Shown here: positions 42,556 to 53,849 of the stretch, one piece after another
Layout: every line of letters starts with the position of its first letter
Numbering within the stretch: the first letter of the stretch is position 1
Notes under the pieces: generated by a model
What the model was told of the DNA's origin: nothing
The model's database searches: none
What the model saw: only the letters and a program-made list of their open reading frames with translations
Program-made: the position numbers and the translations under genes
Assembly (NCBI GenBank): GCA_002749285.1
Contig: PDPR01000009.1
Coordinates: 1-64,000 of the forward strand
Source of the DNA: Maribacter sp.
GTDB taxonomy: Bacteria; Bacteroidota; Bacteroidia; Flavobacteriales; Flavobacteriaceae
Reading direction: 5' to 3'
DNA: 64,000 bases

Positions 42556-43827
42556 ATGGAAGGAGTACAAGCGATAAAACAACGTTTCGAAATCATCGGG
42601 AACAACCCCAAGCTCAACCGGGCCTTGGAGAAGGCCATACAGGTCGCACCCACCGATATTTCCGTCTTGGTCACTGGCGAAAGTGGCGTAGGTAAAGAGT
42701 CGACCCCAAAGATCATACACTCCCTTTCGCATCGAAAACATGCAAAATATATCGCGGTAAACTGTGGTGCGATCCCTGAAGGGACTATTGACAGTGAACT
42801 TTTTGGCCATGAAAAAGGGTCGTTCACAGGGGCGACCTCCACCCGAAGGGGGTATTTTGAGGTTGCCGATGGGGGAACCATCTTTTTGGATGAGGTCGGG
42901 GAACTGCCTTTGACCACGCAAGTTCGCCTTTTAAGGGTTCTCGAAAATGGTGAATTCCTGAAAGTGGGGTCCTCCCAGGTCCAAAAAACCGATGTCCGTA
43001 TTGTTGCCGCCACCAATATGAACATGATCAAGGCTATTCAAAAGGAAAAGTTCAGGGAGGACCTATACTATCGATTGAGTACTGTCGAAATAAACATCCC
43101 GCCCCTTCGTGAACGCAAGGAAGACATCCATTTATTATTTCGGAAATTCGCCTCTGATTTTGGCCAAAAATATAAAATGCCCACCATTAGCCTAGAGGAC
43201 GATGCCATACAATTACTACTCAAATATCGCTGGCCGGGGAACATTCGGCAATTGCGGAATATAGCCGAGCAAATATCCGTATTGGAAAAGGAAAGAATCA
43301 TCTCGGCCAATACCCTGAACAGCTACCTGCCCGATACTGGAGGCACCAATTTACCAGCTGTGGTAGGGCAAGACAAAAGGGATAACGATTTTAGCAACGA
43401 GCGGGAGATCCTGTACAAGGTCTTATTCGATATGAAGGGCGACCTTACCGATCTGAAAAAGTTGACTTTGGAATTATTAAAGAACAATGATACCAAAAAG
43501 GTACAGGAGGAAAACGAAGGCCTGATCCAGAAAATATATGGTTCAGATAGCGAGTACGAAGAAAAGGAAAGCGAGACCATGGAGGTCCTGCAACTCCCTG
43601 AACCACCCATTGTCGAGCAAAAAATCTATAATCCCCCTACCCAAGAGGACAAGTACCATTTCGTAGAGGAGATAGAAGAGGAAGAAACGCTATCTTTACA
43701 GGAAAAGGAAGTGGAATTGATCAAGAAATCGTTGGAAAGGAACAAGGGCAAAAGAAAAGCTGCCGCTGCGGAACTGGGTATTTCAGAACGTACGCTTTAC
43801 CGAAAAATAAAACAGTACGACCTATAA
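42556..43827 (+). CDS. Sigma-54-dependent AAA+ regulator without receiver domain
   Basis: The 423-residue protein consists of an AAA+ domain (about 14-250) and a C-terminal Fis-type helix-turn-helix (about 380-423, KRKAAAAELGISERTLYRKI). Walker A is GESGVGKES, the sigma-54 contact loop is GSFTGAT (consensus GAFTGA), Walker B is GGTIFLDEVGEL and the arginine finger segment is FREDLYYRLS. There is no N-terminal sensor, so activity may be set by expression or partners. A long acidic linker (about 270-375) separates the two domains. In this phylum the gene is regularly found between miaB and lptE. Targets are unknown. Confidence 0.9.
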   Translation: MEGVQAIKQRFEIIGNNPKLNRALEKAIQVAPTDISVLVTGESGVGKESTPKIIHSLSHRKHAKYIAVNCGAIPEGTIDSELFGHEKGSFTGATSTRRGYFEVADGGTIFLDEVGELPLTTQVRLLRVLENGEFLKVGSSQVQKTDVRIVAATNMNMIKAIQKEKFREDLYYRLSTVEINIPPLRERKEDIHLLFRKFASDFGQKYKMPTISLEDDAIQLLLKYRWPGNIRQLRNIAEQISVLEKERIISANTLNSYLPDTGGTNLPAVVGQDKRDNDFSNEREILYKVLFDMKGDLTDLKKLTLELLKNNDTKKVQEENEGLIQKIYGSDSEYEEKESETMEVLQLPEPPIVEQKIYNPPTQEDKYHFVEEIEEEETLSLQEKEVELIKKSLERNKGKRKAAAAELGISERTLYRKIKQYDL

Positions 43828-43838
43828 GCGCCATAAGC

Positions 43839-44360
43839 ATGAAGGACCTCAAAAAAACAATCTTGTTTGTTACCATGTTCACCCTAACAATGGGTTGTGG
43901 CGTATATAATTTTACTGGTGTCACTCCAGGTACGGCCACTACGTTTCAAGTGAATTTTTTCCAAAACTATGCGACCCAAAGCCCTGGCTCTACCTTTCAA
44001 CCGGGAATGGACCGGGAATTCACCTTGGCTTTACAGGATAGGATACTCAACCAAACGAGTTTGGACCTGGTAAATAACAACAATGCCGATTTATTGTATG
44101 AAGGGGAAATCGTGACATACCGGATCTCACCTACGAGTGCAACAGCGAAACAGACCGCTGCACAAAACAGGTTGTCGATCGCAGTCAATGTCCGGTTCTA
44201 TAACAAAACAAAAGAAGATGCCGATTTTGAACAACGTTTTTCATTTTTCTATGATTACGATGCCAATTTACAATTATCATCCGTAAAGTCGGAAGCGCAT
44301 GAAATCATTTTTGAACGTATAACCCAGGATATTTTCGACAAATCCCTTGTAGATTGGTAA
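43839..44360 (+). CDS. lptE: LPS assembly lipoprotein LptE
   Basis: The 173-residue protein has a lipoprotein signal peptide (ILFVTMFTLTMGC, Cys20) and the LptE fold of Bacteroidota: GVYNFTGVTPGTATTFQV at the start, NNADLLYEGEIVTYRISP in the middle and a C-terminal helix ITQDIFDKSLVDW. LptE plugs the LptD barrel for lipopolysaccharide insertion into the outer membrane. It starts 12 bases after the AAA regulator's stop, so they are in one operon. Confidence 0.88.
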   Translation: MKDLKKTILFVTMFTLTMGCGVYNFTGVTPGTATTFQVNFFQNYATQSPGSTFQPGMDREFTLALQDRILNQTSLDLVNNNNADLLYEGEIVTYRISPTSATAKQTAAQNRLSIAVNVRFYNKTKEDADFEQRFSFFYDYDANLQLSSVKSEAHEIIFERITQDIFDKSLVDW

Positions 44361-44432
44361 TCTCATGGTCTACGGCCAAAATGCCCCGTAGCCAATTGAA
44401 ACATATAAAGCTTCGGCTATTGATTTAAGACA

Positions 44433-45380
44433 ATGAACGTACAGGATTTTACATATCTGTTACAAAACCCTGAAAAGGTCGTTACCCCAATACAGACGAA
44501 ACAACTGGAGGATGTACTGAAAGAATACCCTTATTTCCAAGCCGCCAGGGCCCTCCATTTAAAAGGGCTTAGGAACCTCAATAGTTTCAAGTACAACAAC
44601 GCGCTTAAAAAAACCGCCGCATACACTACAGATCGCGCCATTCTATTCGACTTCATCACCTCTGGGGATTTTTTGCAAAATACGATAGCGGATACCATTT
44701 CTGGCAAAACCCCAAAATTGGAACAAGAAGCCATAGGGGCCGAAACAAGAAATGTTCCCACGGAAGAAAAAATACCGTTGATAGAAAAATCGATAGACAG
44801 CCCCCTACCCCAGGACATTAAGGACGCCGATCAAATTCTAGACCCAAAACTTTTTAAATCAAAAGACCCCGAAATCGACAAGGTTCTAAATGCCGAAAAG
44901 GAAATTCCCGAAAAAGAACTTGAAATCGGCCAACCTTTACCCTTTACCCGAAAAGAGAAACATTCCTTCAGTGAATGGTTGCAATTGGCCACCCTAAAGC
45001 CCATTGAACGCAGACCAAGGGAGGATAAGGAACCCGGAGGGCAAGAAACCCAGGAACCAGATAATGGGGATATTGGTTTTCAAATGGAAAAAGATGTTCT
45101 GAAAAAGAAAAAATTCGAACTTATCGATAAATTTATCAAAAACAACCCTAAAATACCACCAACGCCGAAGACCACTAGGAAAATCGATATCAAGGAGTCC
45201 TTGAAATTGGACAAAAACGAATTGATGACCGAAACTTTGGCAAAGGTCTACCTAGAGCAGAAAAAGTACAGGAAAGCCATTCAAGCATACAAAATTTTAA
45301 GTTTGAAATATCCAGAAAAAAGTGGTTTCTTTGCAGACCGTATTAAAACGATAGAAAAAATACAACAAGAAAACACATAA
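44433..45380 (+). CDS. Conserved protein with TPR-like C-terminus
   Basis: The 315-residue soluble protein starts MNVQDFTYLLQNPEKVVTPI and has a helical N-terminal part (to about 85, ending DFITSGDFL), a charged, low-complexity middle (about 95-240) and a TPR-like end (ETLAKVYLEQKKYRKAIQAY). It lacks a signal peptide. The gene is known from this same place, between lptE and secG, in many flavobacteria, but its function is not. It is followed by secG at five bases. Confidence 0.8.
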   Translation: MNVQDFTYLLQNPEKVVTPIQTKQLEDVLKEYPYFQAARALHLKGLRNLNSFKYNNALKKTAAYTTDRAILFDFITSGDFLQNTIADTISGKTPKLEQEAIGAETRNVPTEEKIPLIEKSIDSPLPQDIKDADQILDPKLFKSKDPEIDKVLNAEKEIPEKELEIGQPLPFTRKEKHSFSEWLQLATLKPIERRPREDKEPGGQETQEPDNGDIGFQMEKDVLKKKKFELIDKFIKNNPKIPPTPKTTRKIDIKESLKLDKNELMTETLAKVYLEQKKYRKAIQAYKILSLKYPEKSGFFADRIKTIEKIQQENT

Positions 45381-45385
45381 TACTG

Positions 45386-45748
45386 ATGAGTACATTTACA
45401 ATATTCCTGATTCTTATCATCACAGTTTGCTTTTTATTGGTATTGGTCATAATGGTCCAAAACCCAAAAGGTGGTGGATTATCCTCTTCCTTTGGTGGTG
45501 GTGGCAACCAAGTCGTTGGTGGTGTTAAGAAAACAGGGGACTTTTTGGACAAAAGCACATGGATACTTTCCGCATTGCTTATTGTCTTGATATTGGCTTC
45601 CAACATAGCACTTAAAGGAAGTTTTAGCGATTCGGGATCTAAACTACTTAAAGGCAACGATATAGAGGAGACCGTTCCAGAATCGGTACCTGAGGAAATG
45701 CCCCCTACCGTTCCTACAGATACCAATGACGGTTCAGACAGCCTTTAG
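45386..45748 (+). CDS. secG: Preprotein translocase subunit SecG
   Basis: The 120-residue protein has two membrane helices (about 1-24 and 55-75) and the SecG motif VMVQNPKGGGLSSSFGGGG between them. SecG is part of the SecYEG channel. The acidic tail after the second helix is typical of Bacteroidota. A strong hairpin terminator follows. Confidence 0.93.
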   Translation: MSTFTIFLILIITVCFLLVLVIMVQNPKGGGLSSSFGGGGNQVVGGVKKTGDFLDKSTWILSALLIVLILASNIALKGSFSDSGSKLLKGNDIEETVPESVPEEMPPTVPTDTNDGSDSL

Positions 45749-45771
45749 CCTACCCTTTCCTTAAAACATAA

Positions 45772-45806
45772 AAAAATGCCAGCTTTAATGACAAGCTGGC
45801 ATTTTT
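45772..45806 (+). terminator. Terminator after secG
   Basis: AAAAATGCCAGCTT (45772-45785) pairs with AAGCTGGCATTTTT (45793-45806) around seven bases. It separates the miaB-secG block from groES-groEL. Confidence 0.88.
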
Positions 45807-45890
45807 GCTTTACAATATGTCAGTTTTTATGAAATGGCATAGTTTCTGTTTATTGCATTCAGTTATAAAAATAAACTTAAAATAATAAAT

Positions 45891-46169
45891 ATGGCTAAAG
45901 TTAATATCAAACCATTGGCAGACCGAGTTCTGATCGAGCCAATGGCAGCAGAAACCAAAACCGCTTCTGGTATTTATATTCCAGATACCGCTAAAGAAAA
46001 ACCCCAAAAAGGGAAAGTAGTCGCCGTTGGTCCTGGAACAAAGGACGAGCAAGTTACTGTAAAGATTGGGGATACCGTTCTTTATGGCAAGTATGCTGGC
46101 ACTGAGTTGAAATTAGAAGGCACCGATTACCTGATGATGAGGGAAAGTGACATTTTAGCAATAATCTAA
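45891..46169 (+). CDS. groS: Co-chaperonin GroES
   Basis: The 92-residue protein is a complete GroES ([20 protein letters not shown] mobile-loop part, [32 protein letters not shown]). It caps GroEL during folding. groEL follows at 101 bases. I saw no CIRCE-type inverted repeat upstream. Confidence 0.97.
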   Translation: MAKVNIKPLADRVLIEPMAAETKTASGIYIPDTAKEKPQKGKVVAVGPGTKDEQVTVKIGDTVLYGKYAGTELKLEGTDYLMMRESDILAII

Positions 46170-46177
46170 ACAAATAG

Positions 46178-47902
<1,725 letters not shown>

Positions 47903-47931
47903 TTCAAAGGTGTACAAACCACTAATATTCT

Positions 47932-47967
47932 TAAAAGCCCCATTGGAAATTTCCAATGGGGCTTTTA
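47932..47967 (+). terminator. Terminator after groEL
   Basis: TAAAAGCCCCATTGGAAA and its exact complement TTTCCAATGGGGCTTTTA form an uninterrupted 18-bp palindrome followed by TTATTTCC. Confidence 0.85.
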
Positions 47968-48073
47968 TTATTTCCTTATTTTTTATTGTAAAACATGGCT
48001 TTATATGTACACCAAGGTTTTGACCTGTATAAAACCAAAACTCCAAAATTGCCTTTACTTACAACCACGGATA

Positions 48074-48421
48074 TCAGTTCATATCAGTGTCATCATCCCT
48101 ATATTTACAACAAGGATGGATAGCGCCATAAGCTTCTTCTGTTGCTTTCAGTTCCTTGGTGTCATGCCCTACAGCCACCAAAGCCGTTTTTATTTTCATG
48201 GGATCCGTCTTGCGCTCATCGATAATGAGCGACAATTGATGTGATGGAATATCCCATGAGGCATACTTAACCCCCTTTACCCCCAAGGCAGCCTTCTCAA
48301 TACGTGCCTTGCACATTATGCATTTACCATCGACTTCCATAGTCAATTTCTTATTCTTCTCCTGTGAAAATGATACTGCCGTTAACATCATCATCGTTAT
48401 TGCCAAAATTGCTCTTTTCAT
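48074..48421 (-). CDS. Secreted heavy-metal-associated (HMA) domain protein
   Basis: The 115-residue protein has a signal peptide (MKRAILAITMMMLTAVSFSQ) and one HMA domain with the metal motif GKCIMCKAR (C34, C37). A second cysteine pair, HPCCKYRDDD near residue 104, follows. It is thus a periplasmic metallochaperone candidate, most likely for copper, because a TonB receptor, CopA and a HMA-AraC regulator precede it on the same strand. It starts 26 bases after the TonB receptor stop, so it should be in one transcript. Confidence 0.85.
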   Translation of the reverse strand: MKRAILAITMMMLTAVSFSQEKNKKLTMEVDGKCIMCKARIEKAALGVKGVKYASWDIPSHQLSLIIDERKTDPMKIKTALVAVGHDTKELKATEEAYGAIHPCCKYRDDDTDMN

Positions 48422-48447
48422 CTATTATCTTATCGGTTGATCAATTA

Positions 48448-50691
48448 TTATAGTTTAAATCTAAAGCCACCATAGAACATCCTTCCCATAATCGGGGCAT
48501 ATACTATACTTGTATCAAAATTTGCGCCAAAAGGATCATTAGCCCCCAAAACTGGATTTTCCTGTGTATAATCGGATAAGTTCTCACCCCCAATATACAC
48601 TTCAAAATTGTTGTTGAACACTTTCGTGACCTGTGCGTTCATTAAGCTGTAAGGCTTGGAGTAATCCCCCAACCGATATTCTATCGGATTGCCCGATGTG
48701 TTTGGCAGACGCTGTTCCCCCAAAGTGTGCAGGGTATAATCAAAACGCCACTGCGAACCTTTTTCACTTGCCGTTGTCACATAACCAAGATTGGCGAAAA
48801 ACCGCTGCTTGGCCTGCAAGGGCTTTTGTAAGGCACCTGTCCTAAAATCGGTTTGTACATGATAGTATTTATATGCCGTTGTAAAATCCAGGTTCCTTAA
48901 GACCTCATAATTCACTTCCAACTGAAAACTATTGGCCTCACTTTTTCCGTCCAAATTATAAAATGCCACTTCATTGGGGTCTTCATAATCTACAACGATC
49001 TGGTTCTTAAAATCGGTTCTATAAAAATCAAAGGTGACATTACCTTTACGTTCGAACAAAAGAAAACCTTGAAGAAAACTTACTCCATAATTCCAGGCAT
49101 CCTCAGGTTCAAAACCATAAATACCCCCTCTATTCGCCCCTATTGGGCTTATTTGTCGTGAAGAAGCGAATATCTGCTGGTTTTCTGCAAAAATATTGGC
49201 CGCTCTCCTGCCCCTTCCAATAGACCCCCTTAAACTTGCCTTGTCCCAAGGGGTATAACGAATATGGAACCTAGGGGTGACAAAAGTACCTAAATGGTTA
49301 TGGTCATCAATCCGTAGGCCTGCGGTCAAACTTACTTTTTCCAGATTGTCGTAACTGTATTCGAAAAAGGCCCCTACCGAATTATCATGACGGGCATAAT
49401 TGTCTACATTCACCAGCTCATTGTACCCATCATAGGCAAAAGTCAATCCCGCCTTGAACTTGTTCTGCGTATTCCCTATAATCGAATTAAATATGAAGTT
49501 TGAATAAATACTCTCATGGCCAATATTATATTGGTTGAACCCATAGTATGAATCTTGCTTATGCATACTATAAGAACCCTGAATACCAAAGCTTTGATAT
49601 GGCAATTCAGGAAAGACATATCCCAGTTTAACATAGGAGTCGAACCTACGGGTGTCTACCTCACCTCCCCATGCATTGGTAGTGAACTTATCCACAAAGG
49701 GGTCAAAATCGGTTTGCCCTAGCTGCTTTTCATCCTTCAGGAACCGAACATTGACAAAACCCACCCATCCTGTAACAGGGTTCTGGTATTGCCAACGGTT
49801 CATCACGTTAATTTGATTCGCCAATGGAGCATCCAGGAACCCGTCTTTATTATTATCCTCTTTTTTATCCCTACGGTTGACATGAATGTACAATCCCGAA
49901 CTCCACTTATCGGTCAGTCTTTTATTGAAATGTGTATTCAGTTCATACCGACCATTCTTATTGCCATATCCATTAACAAAAATACCATTATCGGTTAGCG
50001 GTTTCACCAGCTCGGTATTGATCTGTCCCGAAATACTTTCATAACCATTGACAACACTTCCCGCCCCTTTGGTAATCTGTATACTTTCTGCCCAGGTACC
50101 TGGGGTAAATGTTAATCCGAAAGCCCGTGAGGCACCCCGGATCATGGGGATATTCTCTTGGGTAATCAATAAATACGGACTCGTCAGACCCAACATCCGT
50201 ATCTGTTTGGTTCCCGTTAGGGCATCGGGGAAATTAACATCGATAGCCGGATTGGTCTCAAAACTTTCCGAAAGGTTACAACAGGCCGCTTTTAATAATT
50301 CAGCACTATTTACCGTCACTATATTTTGGGCACTGTAGAATGTTTTCTGTATTGCATCCCGTTTTCTCCTTACGACTACCTCATCCAAAGAATTCAAGGC
50401 CTTTAGGGTATGATGTATCTTTTTAGGCGAATTTACCATCAACGTGTCCGGTTCATAGCCTATACAACTTATAATCAATTCATTATATTCTTTTTTATAC
50501 GGAATGGAGAACGAACCCCCACCATTGGTCACTGTTCCTATCTGGGAGTCCATCCAATACACACTGGCCCCGGACAACCTCAAATGTCCACCCCCTTCGC
50601 CTACTCCCATCACCATTCCTTCTACCCACTCTTGGGAGAAAGCCATCCATGGTATAAGGATGGAAACCACTACCGCTATATATCTCTTCAT
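48448..50691 (-). CDS. TonB-dependent receptor of the copper cluster
   Basis: The 747-residue receptor has a signal peptide (to about 20), a carboxypeptidase-like domain (about 25-95, LSGASVYWMDSQIGTVTN), a plug with ELLKAACCNLSESFETNPAI, and a barrel ending GRMFYGGFRFKL. The plug's adjacent cysteines are a recurrent feature of this receptor group in Bacteroidota. The location between copA (22 bases upstream) and the HMA protein (26 bases downstream) suggests uptake of copper or a copper-binding compound, although the substrate is not demonstrated for this group. The gene appears intact. Confidence 0.85.
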   Translation of the reverse strand: MKRYIAVVVSILIPWMAFSQEWVEGMVMGVGEGGGHLRLSGASVYWMDSQIGTVTNGGGSFSIPYKKEYNELIISCIGYEPDTLMVNSPKKIHHTLKALNSLDEVVVRRKRDAIQKTFYSAQNIVTVNSAELLKAACCNLSESFETNPAIDVNFPDALTGTKQIRMLGLTSPYLLITQENIPMIRGASRAFGLTFTPGTWAESIQITKGAGSVVNGYESISGQINTELVKPLTDNGIFVNGYGNKNGRYELNTHFNKRLTDKWSSGLYIHVNRRDKKEDNNKDGFLDAPLANQINVMNRWQYQNPVTGWVGFVNVRFLKDEKQLGQTDFDPFVDKFTTNAWGGEVDTRRFDSYVKLGYVFPELPYQSFGIQGSYSMHKQDSYYGFNQYNIGHESIYSNFIFNSIIGNTQNKFKAGLTFAYDGYNELVNVDNYARHDNSVGAFFEYSYDNLEKVSLTAGLRIDDHNHLGTFVTPRFHIRYTPWDKASLRGSIGRGRRAANIFAENQQIFASSRQISPIGANRGGIYGFEPEDAWNYGVSFLQGFLLFERKGNVTFDFYRTDFKNQIVVDYEDPNEVAFYNLDGKSEANSFQLEVNYEVLRNLDFTTAYKYYHVQTDFRTGALQKPLQAKQRFFANLGYVTTASEKGSQWRFDYTLHTLGEQRLPNTSGNPIEYRLGDYSKPYSLMNAQVTKVFNNNFEVYIGGENLSDYTQENPVLGANDPFGANFDTSIVYAPIMGRMFYGGFRFKL

Positions 50692-50713
50692 TTATTTTTT
50701 TATTGAACTTTGA

Positions 50714-53209
50714 TCAATCGATTTCCACTGTTCGTAAACGCAGTGCATTCGTTATTACTGACACAGAACTGAAGCTCATGGCCAAAGCTGCGATCATGGG
50801 GGATAGCAGTATCCCAAAAAATGGAAATAAGGCTCCGGCGGCAACCGGTATTCCAATAGCATTGTAAACCAATGCAAAAAATAGGTTCTGTTTTATATTC
50901 CTCATTATGGAATTACTCAACCTATGCGCCTTTACAATACCGTGCAAGTCCCCTTTCACCAAAGTAATCGAGGCACTTTCGATCGCTACGTCGGTTCCTG
51001 TACCCATTGCAATACCCACATCACTTTTTGCCAATGCAGGGGCATCGTTGATTCCATCGCCGGCAACCGCAACCTTTTTGCCTTCGGCCTGCAAACGTTC
51101 AACCACGGCAAGTTTATCCTGTGGTAGCATTTCTGCCCTAAAGTCGGTCAAATGTAGTTCGTCCGAGACAGCCTTTGCCGTATCATAATTATCACCCGTT
51201 AACATAACTACCGAAATACCCGAACGCTGCAATTCCTGGATCGCCTTTTTACCCGTATCCTTTATTTTATCCCCTATCACCACAAAACCTACAGCTACTT
51301 CCCCAATTGCTAAATATGAAACCGTTTTTCCTTGTTTTTGATAGGCTACAACATCCGATTCCAAAGCATCAGGAATACTAATATTCCCATCTGCCATCTG
51401 CGTTCCATTGCCCAAGGCGATGGAATCGTCCCCGATCTTACCCATAATCCCTTTGCCGGGAACAGCATTGAAATCGGACACCTTTAAAGGCTTAATACCC
51501 TTGGCCTTCCCATATCTTACAATAGCATCGGCCAACGGATGTTCACTATATTGGTTCAATGAAACAATATATTGCCCTATCTTCCGCGGGTCAAGGCCAG
51601 CCACACTGCCTACTTTTTCAACCGATGGTTTTCCCTCGGTAATGGTTCCTGTCTTATCTATTATCAACGTATCTATCTTAACCATACGCTCGAACACCTC
51701 TGCATTCTTGATCAAGACCCCCGATCGTGCGCCCTTGCCCACACCTACCATAACGGACATTGGCGTAGCCAACCCTAGGGCGCATGGGCAAGCAATGATC
51801 AAAACCGCAATCGCATTCACCAAGGCATACACATAAGCGGGCTCAGGACCAAAAAATATCCATATGATAAAAATGGCCACAGAAATAAAAACCACTGTGG
51901 GAACAAAATAACCGGAGATCTTATCGGCTAATTTTTGGATAGGGGCCTGACTTCGGCTTGCCTTGTTTACCATGTCTATGATTTGCGACAATAGCGTATC
52001 CGAACCTACCTTTTCAGCTTTCAGCACAAAAGAACCCTTGCCATTTATGGTCCCCGAACTCACATTGTCCCCCCTGCCTTTATGGATAGGAACCGACTCC
52101 CCGGTGATCATGGACTCGTCAACCACACTTTCCCCTTCAAGGACAACACCATCCACGGGAATTTTACCCCCTGGCTTAACACGTAATAAATCCCCTTTTG
52201 AAATCTGGTCTATTGCAATGGTCTCCTCCTTACCGTCCACGATTCGTATAGCCTTGTTGGGTGCTAATCCCAAAAGTTCCCTAACGGCAGAATTGGTTCT
52301 ACCATGCGCCCGGGCTTCCAACATTTGCCCAAAGAGAACCAAAGTCAGAATAACCGTGGCAGCTTCAAAATAGACATGAACCGTAGTACCATCATCCGTT
52401 TTAAACTGACTTGGGAAAAAATCGGGTACTAATATGGCAAATACACTGAACAACCAAGCTACCCCGGAACCAATGCCTATTAATGTGAACATATTCAGGT
52501 TCCATGTTCTCAAAGAACGATACGCACGCTCAAAGAACATCCACGCTGCATAAAAAACCACGGGCAGTGACAATGCGAATTGAATCCAGTTCCAATACCT
52601 CACACCCCACAGCTTATGAAGGGGGTTGTTCGGTATCATCCCCCACATGGCGATGATAAAAATCGGTAGGGTAAAGGCCATTGCGACCTTAAACTTACCG
52701 AAAAGCTTGTTATAACTCTTGTCCCCAGCAGAAAGGTCCACTTGTCTAGGCACCAACCCCATATCACAAATTGGACAATCTCCCGGATCATCACGTACGA
52801 TTTCCGAATGCATGGGGCATACGTATTCTTGAGGGACGGCACCAACCGCACTTACTTCCTCTACCAAATCCATTCCGCATACGGGACAATCGCCAGATTC
52901 GTCATAGATCTTTTCCCCCTCACAATGCATAGGGCAGTAAAAGGTGCCATTGCCATTTTCCTTCTTTTCCGATTTGCTGACCCCATGATGGCAGTCACCC
53001 TGCCCATGAATGGAATAATGCCCACCGTCCTGCTTCATTGCCTGTTGCAATGTTCTTAGGGGAATTTCCTTATCGGATTCTAAAACGGCTTCGGCTTTTT
53101 CCAGGTCGACCGTAGCATTGGCCACACCCTTGACCCCTGCCAAGATTCCCTCAACATGGGACCTACAACCGTTACAGCTCATTCCGTGGATGTGATAAGT
53201 ATGTTTCAT
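50714..53209 (-). CDS. copA: Copper-transporting P-type ATPase CopA with two HMBD modules
   Basis: From the ATG at 53209 the 831-residue P1B-type ATPase has an N-terminal HMA domain (MSCNGC, C12 and C15), then two tandem heavy-metal-binding modules of the YHS-like HMBD type (about 91-116 and 129-155; FYCPMHCEGE ... DCPVCGMDLV and YVCPMHSE ... DCPICDMGLV), eight membrane helices with the CPC ion motif (C474-P-C476 in IIACPCALGL), the phosphorylated Asp D518 (IIDKTGT) and GDGINDAPAL. CPC with MSCNGC points to Cu(I) export. The regulator gene lies upstream and the TonB receptor downstream. Confidence 0.92.
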   Translation of the reverse strand: MKHTYHIHGMSCNGCRSHVEGILAGVKGVANATVDLEKAEAVLESDKEIPLRTLQQAMKQDGGHYSIHGQGDCHHGVSKSEKKENGNGTFYCPMHCEGEKIYDESGDCPVCGMDLVEEVSAVGAVPQEYVCPMHSEIVRDDPGDCPICDMGLVPRQVDLSAGDKSYNKLFGKFKVAMAFTLPIFIIAMWGMIPNNPLHKLWGVRYWNWIQFALSLPVVFYAAWMFFERAYRSLRTWNLNMFTLIGIGSGVAWLFSVFAILVPDFFPSQFKTDDGTTVHVYFEAATVILTLVLFGQMLEARAHGRTNSAVRELLGLAPNKAIRIVDGKEETIAIDQISKGDLLRVKPGGKIPVDGVVLEGESVVDESMITGESVPIHKGRGDNVSSGTINGKGSFVLKAEKVGSDTLLSQIIDMVNKASRSQAPIQKLADKISGYFVPTVVFISVAIFIIWIFFGPEPAYVYALVNAIAVLIIACPCALGLATPMSVMVGVGKGARSGVLIKNAEVFERMVKIDTLIIDKTGTITEGKPSVEKVGSVAGLDPRKIGQYIVSLNQYSEHPLADAIVRYGKAKGIKPLKVSDFNAVPGKGIMGKIGDDSIALGNGTQMADGNISIPDALESDVVAYQKQGKTVSYLAIGEVAVGFVVIGDKIKDTGKKAIQELQRSGISVVMLTGDNYDTAKAVSDELHLTDFRAEMLPQDKLAVVERLQAEGKKVAVAGDGINDAPALAKSDVGIAMGTGTDVAIESASITLVKGDLHGIVKAHRLSNSIMRNIKQNLFFALVYNAIGIPVAAGALFPFFGILLSPMIAALAMSFSSVSVITNALRLRTVEID

Positions 53210-53232
53210 TGGTGTCTTCTTTTTATACTTTA

Positions 53233-53240
53233 CAAAAGTA
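53233..53240 (-). promoter_or_regulatory. -7 promoter box of copA
   Basis: TACTTTTG on the minus strand matches TAnnTTTG, 24 bases before the ATG at 53209. There is no TTG at the normal -33 distance, as expected for an activator-dependent promoter. Confidence 0.5.
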
Positions 53241-53242
53241 CA

Positions 53243-53259
53243 ATACAACCCCCTTGTAT
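53243..53259. promoter_or_regulatory. Candidate operator at the copA promoter
   Basis: ATACAA-CCCCC-TTGTAT is a 6-bp inverted repeat with a five-base spacer between the regulator stop and the copA -7 box. Its position next to the -7 box suits binding of the HMA-AraC regulator or another metal sensor; this is inference. Confidence 0.4.
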
Positions 53260-53282
53260 ATTTGACGAGTTGTGGTTAAGGC

Positions 53283-53849
53283 TTATACAATTTGGTCCAA
53301 GGGCCTACGCTCCCATTCTTGCATGTTTTTATATTCCGACATTGATAGGCCTGTTACCGCCTTAAACTGTCGCGCCAAATGGCTGCTACTTTTATAGCCT
53401 AATGTATAGGCTACCTCGGAAAAACTCAAATCATTCATCTGTATAAACTCCTTGACCTTTTCTATTTTTAGACGGATAACATATTTCTCTATGGAAATAC
53501 CTTGTGTTCTGCTAAAGAGCTTGCTCAACAGGGAATAATCACGATTCAAGGTTTTTGACAAAAAGGCCGAGACATTCCCTTCCTCTATTTGCCTTTCGGG
53601 GTCGACAAAATCGATAAGACTCGTCTTTATCCTTTCTATGATGACCCCGTTCTTATCGGCAATAAGCTCAAAACCCTTGCTTTCCAATACCCGCCGTACC
53701 TGCCCATAGTCCGGAACAGTGTCGGATACTATGGTAACAGTACCGAGTTCAACATTGGCACAGGTAAGGCCCATTTCCCCCAACGACTGGGAAACAACAA
53801 TCTTACAACGGTCGCAGACCATGTTTTTAATATATAGAACTGTCTTCAT
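53283..53849 (-). CDS. HMA-like domain fused to AraC DNA-binding domain
   Basis: From the ATG at 53849 the 188-residue protein has an N-terminal heavy-metal-associated-like domain (about 1-70) with MVCDRC (C12, C15) and an AraC C-terminal double helix-turn-helix (about 85-182; LNRDYSLLSKLFSRTQGISI, LSFSEVAYTLGYKSSSHLARQF and FKAVTGLSMSEYK). It is expected to bind DNA, and copper through the CxxC pair. The gene directly precedes copA on the same strand with a 73-base gap that contains an inverted repeat. The longer frame from 53894 is not needed. I infer a copper-responsive activator of the copA-TonB-HMA genes. Confidence 0.85.
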   Translation of the reverse strand: MKTVLYIKNMVCDRCKIVVSQSLGEMGLTCANVELGTVTIVSDTVPDYGQVRRVLESKGFELIADKNGVIIERIKTSLIDFVDPERQIEEGNVSAFLSKTLNRDYSLLSKLFSRTQGISIEKYVIRLKIEKVKEFIQMNDLSFSEVAYTLGYKSSSHLARQFKAVTGLSMSEYKNMQEWERRPLDQIV

